Origin: CAZKHG01 sp964552655
Lineage (GTDB): Bacteria > Bacteroidota > Bacteroidia > Bacteroidales > Tenuifilaceae
Direction of reading: 5' to 3'
DNA: 64,000 nt
Assembly (NCBI GenBank): GCA_964552655.1
Contig: CAZKHG010000001.1
Coordinates: 1 to 64,000 of the forward strand
In this document: positions 51,807 through 61,429 of the stretch, in pieces
How positions within the stretch are numbered: position 1 is the first letter of the stretch
Layout: each line of letters starts with the position of its first letter
Translations under genes and position numbers: made by a program
Notes under the pieces: generated by a model
Seen by the model: only the letters and a program-made list of their open reading frames with translations
What the model was told of the DNA's origin: nothing
Database searches by the model: none

Positions 51807-52394
51807 TCATTTCCATTCCAAAGTTTCAATTAAATGTATAATATCCTGTTTAAAAAAATCGATTACAGGAGCAAGCGAATCTTTATTTGGTTGAACATTG
51901 AAATAAAGAGCACCTCTTAAAAAATGTCTGGTTGAATCGGTCATGTAGAATTGGTAGGGGCTGGCAGCATTCCCCTTGATATCATAAAGGATACCATATA
52001 CTTTTTTTACAGGATCGGAATAGCTTTTCTCATTTATTGCATCTGCCTTAACAGTGTGTTTATAAACCAGCTTACGAGAGTCCTCAAGGAGCGATTCAAG
52101 ATTTTTGTTAACCTCTTTGTAGCTGATATGTATTTTAGCTTTATACCCCGGGAACTCAACATTAATCCAGTACCTTTCTGCTCCCTTCGATCTGTCCGGG
52201 GCAATTTTACCGTAAACCGGACAGCTGAATTTATATGGCCGAATTGAATCAACGGTAACATATTGCTTTTCGGGTAAATCAATCCTGAAATACCCGCGGG
52301 GTTTAGGGATAGGGTCGGAACCACAACCGGTAAGTATAATTATTGCAGCTGAAAAAACTATTAGGTTCAATGCATTTAAGTTTCTATAAATCAT
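51807..52394 (-). CDS. gldD: Gliding motility lipoprotein GldD
   Basis: 195 residues with lipobox LTGC (Cys24), followed by the family signature PIPKPRGYFRIDLPEKQY, CPVYGKI and the WINVEFP strand. GldD is an outer-membrane-associated lipoprotein needed for gliding in Flavobacterium and conserved in non-gliding Bacteroidetes, linked to T9SS function. Co-directional with ssb, PPTase and pcrB; in Flavobacterium the gene gldE normally lies between ssb and gldD, but here it is absent. Confidence 0.93.
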   Translation of the reverse strand: MIYRNLNALNLIVFSAAIIILTGCGSDPIPKPRGYFRIDLPEKQYVTVDSIRPYKFSCPVYGKIAPDRSKGAERYWINVEFPGYKAKIHISYKEVNKNLESLLEDSRKLVYKHTVKADAINEKSYSDPVKKVYGILYDIKGNAASPYQFYMTDSTRHFLRGALYFNVQPNKDSLAPVIDFFKQDIIHLIETLEWK

Positions 52395-52420
52395 CCTGAT
52401 AAATCATTTTATTTGATACT

Positions 52421-52450
52421 AAAACAGGGTTACCATTTCTGATAACCCTG
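52421..52450 (-). terminator. Hairpin between ssb and gldD
   Basis: 8-bp stem CAGGGTTA / TAACCCTG (52425-52432, 52443-52450) with a 10-nt loop; on the minus strand it is followed by TTTTAGTAT. It may end the ssb transcript or partially attenuate read-through into gldD. Confidence 0.6.
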
Positions 52451-52477
52451 CAAATATAACCTAATAAATTAAAATGA

Positions 52478-52906
52478 TCAGAAGGGCAGATCATCAGGCT
52501 CTGGCATTGGGGCTTCAGCAGCAATATCAGGCGTTTTGGCTGGCTGATAATCACCCTGAGGATCCTTTTCTGCACCCACATTTGGCCCTAAAAACCTGAA
52601 ATTATCGCATACTACATCGGTGGTGTAACGTTTTACCCCGTCTTTATCCTGATAGGACCGGGTTTGTAGTTTGCCCTCAACATAAAGCAATTTTCCGGAT
52701 TTAACATACTTTTCAACTGTTTCGGCGAGCCCGCGCCATACAACTATATTGTGCCACTCGGTTTGAGTTACCTTCTTACCGGTTTTATCGGTATAGGTTT
52801 CATTTGTGGCTAAGGTGAAACGTGCAACTGCAATTCCACTTTCAAGATGACGAACATCGGGATCTTTCCCAACATTCCCAATAAGCATAACTTTGTTTAG
52901 CGACAT
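52478..52906 (-). CDS. ssb: Single-stranded DNA-binding protein
   Basis: 142 residues. OB-fold N-terminus (LNKVMLIGNVGKDPDVRHL, TLATNETYTDKTGKKVTQTEWH, LYVEGKLQTRSYQDKDGV) and the conserved acidic tip PEPDDLPF that binds partner proteins. Replication and repair. The order ssb-gldD-PPTase matches a known Bacteroidetes gene order except for the missing gldE and the distant mutY. Confidence 0.96.
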   Translation of the reverse strand: MSLNKVMLIGNVGKDPDVRHLESGIAVARFTLATNETYTDKTGKKVTQTEWHNIVVWRGLAETVEKYVKSGKLLYVEGKLQTRSYQDKDGVKRYTTDVVCDNFRFLGPNVGAEKDPQGDYQPAKTPDIAAEAPMPEPDDLPF

Positions 52907-52994
52907 AATCGTAATTTTTTATAATGGTTAATGTTGTATATAAAATTAAACCATTTTCAAGAAACAAAAAACTTATTAATTAAGATTTTAAAAA

Positions 52995-54629
52995 TTATTT
53001 TGATAGTAGCGATGTATTCATTTGCAAGGGTTTCATCACCCGGTAAACCGGATAGGTATAATATCCTCGCCCCCATTGGGGTACCAGATAACGATCGAAA
53101 AAATTCCAGGTTAAATACCCATCATCCGATTGCGGTTCGAGGAGGTACGAAACCAGGTATCCCAATTTCTGTGATGTTCTTACTACATAAACGCCAGGAT
53201 CAAAATCAATGTTATCAACAATAAACTTCCCTTTAATGGTGTTGGTGTAATGCCCCTGATTTAATCTTTGCTCTGCTTTCAACTCATCTATCTGGAATTT
53301 CTCCACTTCAAGAGTAGTTTTGTCATTTAGCTTCTCAACGGTTATCCCATGGGTCATAAGATTCTCGATCACCTCGGGGTTAATTACATTGATCAGGTAC
53401 GCAAAGGGCAATTTAACTGATTTAACCGGGTAGTAATCAGCAATGTAAGGTACTGTAACCGTAACCTGTTTGTCGCTTTTCTTAAACCTGCCATAACCGC
53501 GAATTGATGTATCCTCGTATGTTTCATAAGCCTTTATGGTGATATTTTTTGGAGTGGGACTACCCTGGTAAACCACAGCAAATGAATCTATCAGAGCAGG
53601 GTTCAAGCCCCTGTTAATCGTTTTTTGGTCAACTTCCTTAAGCATGCCCTTAATTTCCTCCCGATGAAGCGAAGCATAATCTACCAGCGAATGGATCAGG
53701 TAATAACATCCAATAACACGGGTTTTAAAATCGGCATAAACATAATTTTCATTGAGAATTCCCAACCGGTTTCTGACCCCAATATAGTTGCTAAGGTAAC
53801 GGGGTTCGGCAGCGTAAGAAATCCATCCCTTGCTGTAATCTGCCTGATCTACAAATTCCCCGTAAAAGATATTATCGGTTTTGTACCTGTTCAACAGCAC
53901 ACCCGACATTTCGGGCATCATTTTATCCCGCATGTAGTTGATCAACGACCTGTCGCAATTGGGGTTCATAATCCAGGTGAATGTTATGGGTTCCATGTGG
54001 TACGACCCGTTGGTTGTATGACAATCCATGGTAATTGAAGGATCCCATTTGTTCAGGATGTTAGTGATTACCCCTTTTATTTCCGGGGTTTCGATTTTTA
54101 TGGCATCGCGGTTAAGATCAAGAAACTGGCTGTTATACCTCACGCCTACCCCGTTTTTGGGGCCATTCTGGTTAGTCCGGTTCTGGGTGCTGATTTTCTC
54201 GTTCCCATCGGCATTCAGATCAGGGCAGATTAAAAGTACAACATCCTTAAGCACCTCCGGATTTTTCTGCTTAAGCAGGTCACGGGCGAACATCAGAACC
54301 GCTTCTTTTCCCTCAACTTCTCCGGGATGAATGTTTGCCTGAACGTAAACAACAATACGCTTGTCGTTTTCCAAATCCTTTGGGGTTTTGGGCATCGGGT
54401 TGGCAATTATAAGTAAAGGAACTTCCCTTCCCTCCAAAGTTCTGGCTATAGTTTCTACCCGGATATAAGGTGATTGCTTCAGAAGCTGATTGATAAACAA
54501 TTTTACATCATCGTACCTGGATGTTGATTCAAAGTTCGATTTTTCAGCAACAGTTAACAGCCCGTTCTGACTTAGAGCCGGTAAAGTGGTAAGGATCATT
54601 AATAATAACCCCAAGGTTAAACGTCTCAT
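52995..54629 (-). CDS. Secreted M14 zinc carboxypeptidase
   Basis: 544 residues with a signal peptide (1-20). Zinc pair H101-x-x-E104 (NIHPGEVEGKE), LDLNRDAIKIETPE, a His in MDCHTTNGS, and further family features. Unlike the other M14 gene, no T9SS C-terminal domain is seen, so it probably stays in the periplasm. Cleaves peptides, possibly cell-wall-related in this subfamily. Divergent from the cytochrome gene with a 245-bp gap. Confidence 0.9.
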   Translation of the reverse strand: MRRLTLGLLLMILTTLPALSQNGLLTVAEKSNFESTSRYDDVKLFINQLLKQSPYIRVETIARTLEGREVPLLIIANPMPKTPKDLENDKRIVVYVQANIHPGEVEGKEAVLMFARDLLKQKNPEVLKDVVLLICPDLNADGNEKISTQNRTNQNGPKNGVGVRYNSQFLDLNRDAIKIETPEIKGVITNILNKWDPSITMDCHTTNGSYHMEPITFTWIMNPNCDRSLINYMRDKMMPEMSGVLLNRYKTDNIFYGEFVDQADYSKGWISYAAEPRYLSNYIGVRNRLGILNENYVYADFKTRVIGCYYLIHSLVDYASLHREEIKGMLKEVDQKTINRGLNPALIDSFAVVYQGSPTPKNITIKAYETYEDTSIRGYGRFKKSDKQVTVTVPYIADYYPVKSVKLPFAYLINVINPEVIENLMTHGITVEKLNDKTTLEVEKFQIDELKAEQRLNQGHYTNTIKGKFIVDNIDFDPGVYVVRTSQKLGYLVSYLLEPQSDDGYLTWNFFDRYLVPQWGRGYYTYPVYRVMKPLQMNTSLLSK

Positions 54630-54874
54630 AATTTATCTATTTACATTATTAGAAAACAATGGCCAAAAATAGTTTAAATAAACATTACGAAATGACCTGA
54701 AAAGCATTGAATCTATTTCTTTACTCAATTTTATTAATTGACTACTATTGTAGGCTTATTGCCTATTTTTAGCCGTTCTAAATTAGTGGAACCTGTTTAA
54801 AATAAAGAGTTTTAGTTTAGATATATGTCTTTATTATTTCTAAATTAGCAGGTAAACAACTAAACCCTCTTATT

Positions 54875-56251
54875 ATGACCCTAAAAAAATTTCAACTTAG
54901 TTTTCTATTTATCCCTGTAATCGTGGTAGTTATGGTAGTAACTGCTTTCAGGGTTAATAATCTGGCTCCACAGGAAGATTTAAAGGGGAAATATGCCTTT
55001 AAAGAATTCGAACAGGCTCAAAAATGCGGATCGTGCCACCCAGGTATTTATCAGCAATGGAAGCAGGCCATGATGTCGCAAGCTTACACTCACCATTGGG
55101 ATGAGATTGAGTATTTTGATCTTGCAGTGGCACATTCCGATGCTAAACCAGAAATTAAAGATGTTGTGGATGGCTGTAACGGGTGCCATACCCCACTAGC
55201 CTTTATGAATGGGAAATTTCCACCACCTCGACCAGCTGAAAACAGCATGGCCAATGAATCTGTTTCTTGCGAGGTTTGCCATTTAACTGAATCAGCACAA
55301 ACTGATCCTCCATTCAATTTCAGCTACCTCATTAAACCTGGAACAACTAAATATGCTGTCAGGACACCGGCTGTTGAATCACCCGCTCATAAAATAGTCA
55401 CCAATGAGTTTTTTAAAACCACCGAGTTTTGTGGCAACTGCCATAATGAGAAAAACCCCTTTGGGGTTTGGGTAAAAAGCACGCAGCTGGAATGGAAAGA
55501 AGGTCCATATTCCAAGGAGGGTGTCAGGTGTCAGGATTGCCACATGCCAAAAGGCGGACCATTCCTGAATGCTCTTATGGCCAAACCCTACGATGATTCA
55601 AGGCTGCACCTGTTTCATGGGGCACATGATCCGGGCAAGGTTAGGGGAACCATCGAGCTGAGAATCCAACCGGATGTTAGGGAAGCCGAACCCGGTGAAT
55701 CAGTAATATTCACTGTGGCTCTTTTTAACCAGAAAACCGGCCATAAATTTCCCACCGGATCGGTTGAGGATAGGATTGCCTGGTTACAGGTTGAGGCTAC
55801 TGATGCCAATGGAAAAGTTTATCATTTGAACGTTGATAAGAAAGGTTTTGAAGGCGAAGAATACACCATATCAGGGGATTATTTAGCCTACCAGGACATG
55901 GGCGTGCCATTAAAAAATAAAGATTTTAAGGGAGTACAAAGGGATGGAATACCATCAGGTAACAGGATTTTCAGGATGCCTTATTTCGATCCCGAAGGGA
56001 GGATGACCATCATGCAATGGAACACCGCAAAGTTGGGAGTGGATTACCGGATTGGCCCCAGGGAAACCAAAGTGGAAAAATTCACATTTAAGGTTCCGTT
56101 TGATATAGCGCCCGGTGAACTTAAGGTTAAGGCGGTGCTTAACTACCAGCTGCTCGTAAAACCTGTTGCCGATTTACTTAAGGTGCCTGCCGAAGAATCA
56201 GAAATCATGGTAGTTAATCAACATTCAACGAACTTAAAAATTTTACAGTAG
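54875..56251 (+). CDS. Pentaheme c-type cytochrome (cytochrome c554-like)
   Basis: 458 residues with an N-terminal membrane anchor or signal (about 10-25). Five CxxCH haem sites: 51-55 (CGSCH), 101-105 (CNGCH), 132-136 (CEVCH), 186-190 (CGNCH) and 219-223 (CQDCH). After the haem part comes a beta-sandwich-like domain (about 260-458) with a TGHKFPTG phrase typical of cytochrome c554-family proteins. A periplasmic or outer-membrane electron carrier. The next gene, 26 nt later, encodes a one-haem barrel and is probably its partner. Confidence 0.93.
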   Translation: MTLKKFQLSFLFIPVIVVVMVVTAFRVNNLAPQEDLKGKYAFKEFEQAQKCGSCHPGIYQQWKQAMMSQAYTHHWDEIEYFDLAVAHSDAKPEIKDVVDGCNGCHTPLAFMNGKFPPPRPAENSMANESVSCEVCHLTESAQTDPPFNFSYLIKPGTTKYAVRTPAVESPAHKIVTNEFFKTTEFCGNCHNEKNPFGVWVKSTQLEWKEGPYSKEGVRCQDCHMPKGGPFLNALMAKPYDDSRLHLFHGAHDPGKVRGTIELRIQPDVREAEPGESVIFTVALFNQKTGHKFPTGSVEDRIAWLQVEATDANGKVYHLNVDKKGFEGEEYTISGDYLAYQDMGVPLKNKDFKGVQRDGIPSGNRIFRMPYFDPEGRMTIMQWNTAKLGVDYRIGPRETKVEKFTFKVPFDIAPGELKVKAVLNYQLLVKPVADLLKVPAEESEIMVVNQHSTNLKILQ

Positions 56252-56277
56252 TCTAATTATCTCCTAAAATCAACTTT

Positions 56278-57474
56278 ATGAAAAAATCTTTTTTATTCGC
56301 AGTGGCAGGGATTATTGCATTGCTTTTTCTAGTCCCAGATAATGAATGTAACGCTATACCTGCATTTGCAAGAAAATATCAGATCAGCTGCCAGGTTTGC
56401 CACTCCCCTGCCATGCCCAGACTGAAAGGATTTGGTGAGGAGTTTGCAACCAATGGCTTCAGGTTAAAGGAATATGAATCACCCCGGTACTTCATTCCTA
56501 CAGGTGACGAAAGATTATCACTATTTAGGGAAGTGCCGCTGGCATTCAGGGTGGATGGTTTTGGCACTTACAACTTCGACAACCAGAAAAGATCCGATTT
56601 TGGTTCGCCGTTTATTCTTAAAATCCTTTCTGGGGGAGAAATGTCCGATAAGTTATCCTATTACTTCTATTTTTTAATGAACGAAAGGGGTTCTATTGTT
56701 GGAGTTGAAGATGCATTTGTTATGTATAATGATCTTTTTAAAACGGGCATCAATTTTTATATAGGTCAGTTTCAGGCTTCGGATCCGCTTTTCAAGGGTG
56801 AGCTGAGATACACCATGGAACCCTACCAAATCTATAGCATAAAACCCGGCAATTCTTCAGTGGATTTAAAGTATGAAAGGGGGGTTATCTTTGAGAAAGG
56901 GTTCTCAACCGGAACTTCATTGCTAGCCGAAGTGTTGAACGGCAGCGGTTTGGAGCCTGCAGGGGAAAACATGCTTTTTGATAAGGATAAACATAAAAAT
57001 TTCATGCTCAGACTATCACAGGAGCTGGGCGATAAGCTGAGCATTGGCGTTTTTGGCTATACTGGCAAAGAGGACCTTGAGGACAACGTTGGATTATTCA
57101 CCAGCAAAATGATGATGTATGGCCCTGATATTAAGCTGAATTTTGACGACAAGTTTGTATTTAACCTCCAGTACCTTAAAAGAACCGACTCAGATGTTTA
57201 CCTGGCATCAGACCTTACAAAACTAAAAGATGTTACTACACAGGGTGGATTTGGCGAGGTTATTTTTTCGCCCAAGGGCGATCTGAGCAAATGGTACCTG
57301 ACAGGATTATTCAACTGGGTTGATTCAGATATAAATGAGTTGGATTATAGCGCAGCCACGCTTCATTTTGGATATCTTGTTCGTCGCAACTTTAAATTTG
57401 TTACCGAGTTTACCTGGCAATTCTCCGGCAACGCTTACGGAAGGGTTAATGCCGGGTTTGTAACCGCTTTTTAA
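56278..57474 (+). CDS. Outer-membrane barrel with N-terminal haem c motif (porin-cytochrome type)
   Basis: 398 residues with a signal peptide (about 1-26). Immediately after comes PAFARKYQISCQVCHSPAMP, a single haem c site (C38-C41-H42) in the recurring pattern PAFARKYxxxCxxCHxxxPxL. The rest is porin-like: many short alternating strands, aspartate/glycine turns, ending in a terminal Phe. Similar proteins are known from other phyla as haem-bearing outer-membrane barrels. Directly after the pentaheme cytochrome; a strong terminator follows. Confidence 0.85.
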   Translation: MKKSFLFAVAGIIALLFLVPDNECNAIPAFARKYQISCQVCHSPAMPRLKGFGEEFATNGFRLKEYESPRYFIPTGDERLSLFREVPLAFRVDGFGTYNFDNQKRSDFGSPFILKILSGGEMSDKLSYYFYFLMNERGSIVGVEDAFVMYNDLFKTGINFYIGQFQASDPLFKGELRYTMEPYQIYSIKPGNSSVDLKYERGVIFEKGFSTGTSLLAEVLNGSGLEPAGENMLFDKDKHKNFMLRLSQELGDKLSIGVFGYTGKEDLEDNVGLFTSKMMMYGPDIKLNFDDKFVFNLQYLKRTDSDVYLASDLTKLKDVTTQGGFGEVIFSPKGDLSKWYLTGLFNWVDSDINELDYSAATLHFGYLVRRNFKFVTEFTWQFSGNAYGRVNAGFVTAF

Positions 57475-57510
57475 ACGAGTATTTTTATCCTGAAATATTA
57501 GCAACACTGA

Positions 57511-57548
57511 AATTACAGGCCAGCAAAATTCGCTGGCCTGTAATTTTA
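57511..57548 (+). terminator. Strong terminator after the cytochrome-barrel pair
   Basis: Perfect 14-bp stem AATTACAGGCCAGC / GCTGGCCTGTAATT (57511-57524, 57532-57545), 7-nt loop, then TTT. Confidence 0.88.
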
Positions 57549-57665
57549 CAAGACGGCGTTCTACTTTTAAATCTGATTTAAGTCAGATCACTTTCTTAAA
57601 ATATTCTGATTCTGAAAGGAATTAAAATCTTATTTTTATGTCATAATTTGTAAAAAAGAAGAGGA

Positions 57666-58028
57666 ATGAAAAAGATATTGTTAAGCATTGTTGTATGTGT
57701 TGCCATTGCGCTGATATTCAACTCTTGCGAGAAAGAATCCTTTGATGAGGCATTACTTATAGGGAAATGGAAAATGGTAGGTGGTACCGAATACTACAAA
57801 TATCTTGCAGATCATACAGGCGCAACCTGGGATCCTGCTGATGATGTTACTGAGGAAGAAGCCCAAACCTTTACCTGGTCGTTGAACGGATCGGAACTCA
57901 CCCTGATTCATAATATGGAGATTAAAGGTGTTCCAAAGGTTTATACCCTTACAAAACTAACGTCCAGTACATTGGAGTTTAAGGATAGCTTTAGCAATTC
58001 TTACACCTATTCAAAAGTGACTAAATAG
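57666..58028 (+). CDS. Small lipocalin-like lipoprotein
   Basis: 120 residues; lipobox NSC (Cys21). The GKWKMVG opening after the lipobox and the alternating strands (TFTWSLNGSELTLIH, LTKLTSSTLEFKDSF) are those of the lipocalin-like small Bacteroidetes lipoproteins. No catalytic residue. Function unknown, possibly binding a small hydrophobic ligand. Independent transcript between two terminators. Confidence 0.75.
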   Translation: MKKILLSIVVCVAIALIFNSCEKESFDEALLIGKWKMVGGTEYYKYLADHTGATWDPADDVTEEEAQTFTWSLNGSELTLIHNMEIKGVPKVYTLTKLTSSTLEFKDSFSNSYTYSKVTK

Positions 58029-58143
58029 CTATCAACTTTTTTAATGTAGCCGGGAAGGGCTTTTTTTACTTCATCTTTTTTTGATTTTACTTCTGGTTGA
58101 AATAAAGTGATTCCGTGGGTTCGTTTTTGAAAATAAATAGTTT

Positions 58144-61100
58144 ATGAAAAAGTTTCTTAAGTGGTTTGCAATATCATTTTCAATTTTATTGTTGTTAATA
58201 GTTATAGCTATATCTGTTACGATATGGTTTGTTTTTACCCCGGAGAGGTTAACCCCTGTAATAAGAAAACAGGCAGCTGAATTTATAACCTGTAAATCGG
58301 AAATTGGCGAGGTGGAGCTGACTTTTTTCAGCACTTTCCCGCAATTCGGACTTAAAATCTCCCGGTTTGCCCTTATCAACCCGTTGATTAATGCCCCATC
58401 TGACACGTTGGTTTTTGCCGATCAGCTGGTTGGCGTTATTGATGTTGCCGCTTTCTGGAAAAGAAACGAGGTTGTTCTCACCGAATTAAAATTACAGAAT
58501 GCAAATATCAATGTTTTTACTGATAGCACCGGTCTAACAAATTTCGACATCGTAAAAGCTGATACTATCCCCATACCAAAAGACACCCTTGAAGAGGAAA
58601 TGAAATTCAGCTTTATCAATATTAACAATGTGGAATTCGTTAACATCAACATGGCCTACATCGATAATCAGCTAAAACTCAAAGCCCAGGTACATGATTT
58701 TATGGCTCAATTCTCGGGGTTTCTGATGGATGACAGCCTTAAGATGAATTTACAGGTTACCAATGGGATTGTTACATTCAGCTACGATGGAGAAAATTAT
58801 CTTAATAATGCATCGGTAAAAATGACCTTTCCGGCAACCGTTAATCTATCCAAAGAAAGGGTTTTAATTGAAAATGCATTTACAACTATAAATGATTTAA
58901 CTTTTTCTCTCAACGGGACAGTTCAGAACGATACACTAACCAACAGCATATTAACCAATCTCAGCTATAAGCTGGATTCGTGGTCAATTCCCAAAGTATT
59001 TGACATGATTCCTCTGTCGTACCGATCATATATAGAAGGCATGGATTTTAGTGGTCTTGTTTCCTCATCGGGTGAAATAAAAGGTGTATATTCAGATTCA
59101 TTAATGCCCTGGATAAATAGTCAGATCAAACTTACTGACGGAAAGCTTATTTACACAGATATCCCTTTCCCCTTAACCCAAATGAATGGCAAATTCCAGC
59201 TCTCAACCGATTTGAGCAATGATGCTCAATCGTTTCTCAAGATAAACAGTTTTAGCGCCAAAACCCCGAAATCATTTTTCAAGGGAACTGGAGCTATCAA
59301 AAATCTTTTTTCTGATATCTATTTCGATATAGTAACCGATGCAAATCTTACCCTGAGCGAATTTGCTGCATTTATCCCTTCCGATATGAACATGACATTT
59401 GAAGGCAACGCAAATGGCCGTGTTAAACTTGCTTTTAAGATGTCCCAGCTTGATAATTTGCAAATTGACAGGATGAAGATTTCAGGATCGTTATTAATGA
59501 AGGACTTCAATGCGCGCTATGATAGCATGACTTTTGCAACCGCCTATTCCAGGCTTGAGTTTACCCTGCCCAACCCAAATACCAAGTCATTGGATACAAA
59601 GTACTTGTACGCAAAAATTGATTCAAAATTCCTTGAGGCAGGAATGCTGGATGGCACCTATTCCAGAATGACCAATGCTTCATTATCGTTAGAAACATCT
59701 GATGTAATGGATTCAACCAGCCTGCCCAACGTTACCTGTTTGTTTGGTATGGATTTGCTGGAAGCAGGAATGGATACCATGAACATCGCTGCAAATAAGC
59801 TTAAAGGTGATTTTGCCATGGTTTCGGTTAAAGGCGGGGATATATCTAATATCAAAATAAAATTCGATTCGGAAAAGGTAAATGCTATAATGGGCAAAGA
59901 CATTATAGGTATGACTAATTCACATGTTGATGCCAATGTTGCCCACCCATTTGGCGAGCCCAAAATAAAGTTGAATTATTCCGGTGAAATGCTGGATATG
60001 AATTTGATGGGTAACTCCGTACAAATAGGAAAGGTTAAGATGAATACCGATGTTGTGAATGACTCTACCCAAAAAGATATCTTTCAGCAATGGATGGCAA
60101 CCGGATTTCTGGAAATGGAAAAAGGGCACATAAGCACAGAACTGTTGCGGTATCCCATTGAGATCCCTGCAATTAAAATGTATTTTACCCCCGAGGAGTT
60201 TAACATCAAAGAGAGTAGAATGAAGATTGCCAATTCGGATTTTAGCCTGTCGGGGAAATTGAGCAATATTCTCTCCTACTTTAAACACGACTCCTTGCTG
60301 CGTGGCAATTTCAGCTTCAATAGCAGTAATACAGATATTCTACAGCTAATGATTTTATCCAGTGGAATTGGTGATTCCTCAGCTGTTGCAAGTTCAGATA
60401 ATAAAACTACCACTGATAGTGTTTCAACCGGCCCTTACATGGTTCCCAAAGGGATGGATTTGCTGCTTAAAGCAAATATCACCAGGGCAACCCTTGATGT
60501 TGATACGATTACAAATATTAAAGGCGATATTCGGGTTAAGGATGGTATTTTACTTCTTGACGGACTTGTTTTTACAACCCCTGCTGCAAAAATGCAGCTG
60601 ACAGCAATGTACCGATCTCCCCGAAAAAATCATTTGTACCTTGGTATGGATTACCACATGCTTAATATCGAAATCGAAGAGCTGCTCAAAATGATCCCGG
60701 ATATTGACTCCATGATGCCCATGCTCCGTTCATTCAGAGGGAAAGGAGAGTTTCACATTGCTGCTGAAACTTACCTCGATTCGATGTATAACCCCAAAAA
60801 ATCCACTATCAGATCGGCGGCCTCAATCAGAGGCCAGGATTTGGTGCTAATGGACGGTGAGACTTTCTCTGAGATCGCCAAAACCTTAAGGTTTAGTAAA
60901 AGAACCAAGAATAAAGTGGATAGCCTTTCGGCCGAATTTACCGTATTCAAGCAGGAAATAGATATTTACCCGTTCCTGATTGTGATGGATAAGTATAAGG
61001 CGGTTGTTGCAGGCAGGCACAACCTGGACATGAGCTTTGATTACCACATTTCCCTGGTTGATAGCCCGTTTCCTGTAAAACTGGGAGCTAATGTAACCGG

Positions 61101-61248
61101 AACCTTGGATGATCTGAAGATTCGTCCGGCAAAGTGCAGGTACGCCCAAATGTACAGACCAGCACAAAGAGGTGTTGTTAAGAATAAGCAGCTTGAGTTG
61201 CGTCGAATGATCCGGGAGTCGTTGGTAAAAAAGGTTATACAAGATTAA
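58144..61248 (+). CDS. Very large AsmA-family protein
   Basis: 1034 residues: N-terminal membrane helix (about 6-28), then the AsmA N-domain (FTPERLTPVIRKQAAEFITC, IGEVELTFFSTFPQFGLKIS) and a very long repetitive beta-rich body ending in an AsmA C-domain (SFDYHISLVDSPFPVKLGAN, VTGTLDDLKIRPAKCRY). AsmA-type bridges form a tube or groove across the periplasm for phospholipid transport to the outer membrane. Preceded by 115 bp of sequence. No partner gene nearby. Confidence 0.88.
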   Translation: MKKFLKWFAISFSILLLLIVIAISVTIWFVFTPERLTPVIRKQAAEFITCKSEIGEVELTFFSTFPQFGLKISRFALINPLINAPSDTLVFADQLVGVIDVAAFWKRNEVVLTELKLQNANINVFTDSTGLTNFDIVKADTIPIPKDTLEEEMKFSFININNVEFVNINMAYIDNQLKLKAQVHDFMAQFSGFLMDDSLKMNLQVTNGIVTFSYDGENYLNNASVKMTFPATVNLSKERVLIENAFTTINDLTFSLNGTVQNDTLTNSILTNLSYKLDSWSIPKVFDMIPLSYRSYIEGMDFSGLVSSSGEIKGVYSDSLMPWINSQIKLTDGKLIYTDIPFPLTQMNGKFQLSTDLSNDAQSFLKINSFSAKTPKSFFKGTGAIKNLFSDIYFDIVTDANLTLSEFAAFIPSDMNMTFEGNANGRVKLAFKMSQLDNLQIDRMKISGSLLMKDFNARYDSMTFATAYSRLEFTLPNPNTKSLDTKYLYAKIDSKFLEAGMLDGTYSRMTNASLSLETSDVMDSTSLPNVTCLFGMDLLEAGMDTMNIAANKLKGDFAMVSVKGGDISNIKIKFDSEKVNAIMGKDIIGMTNSHVDANVAHPFGEPKIKLNYSGEMLDMNLMGNSVQIGKVKMNTDVVNDSTQKDIFQQWMATGFLEMEKGHISTELLRYPIEIPAIKMYFTPEEFNIKESRMKIANSDFSLSGKLSNILSYFKHDSLLRGNFSFNSSNTDILQLMILSSGIGDSSAVASSDNKTTTDSVSTGPYMVPKGMDLLLKANITRATLDVDTITNIKGDIRVKDGILLLDGLVFTTPAAKMQLTAMYRSPRKNHLYLGMDYHMLNIEIEELLKMIPDIDSMMPMLRSFRGKGEFHIAAETYLDSMYNPKKSTIRSAASIRGQDLVLMDGETFSEIAKTLRFSKRTKNKVDSLSAEFTVFKQEIDIYPFLIVMDKYKAVVAGRHNLDMSFDYHISLVDSPFPVKLGANVTGTLDDLKIRPAKCRYAQMYRPAQRGVVKNKQLELRRMIRESLVKKVIQD

Positions 61249-61339
61249 ATATCAAACCTTTAACAGTTTGTTTAATCTATAATTATCCCGGTTTTTTCCA
61301 AATTGATTAATATCAACACATATCAAACGGTTATAAATT

Positions 61340-61347
61340 TATATTTG
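61340..61347 (+). promoter_or_regulatory. -7 promoter box (TATATTTG) for dsbD
   Basis: A perfect TAnnTTTG box 82 nt before the ATG of dsbD. No well-spaced TTTG at -33. Confidence 0.45.
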
Positions 61348-61429
61348 TGGGATTTTTTTTTGAAATTAATTACCCTTTTCCCTATTTAGTTTGTTTTTAT
61401 TAGTGATAATTATAATTATTCTATAAAAC

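Noticed and set aside
52995..54629. T9SS sorting domain on the second M14 peptidase
   Set aside because: The C-terminus has no PNP-type or GIYxxxI-type pattern, unlike the M14 at 21080-23890.
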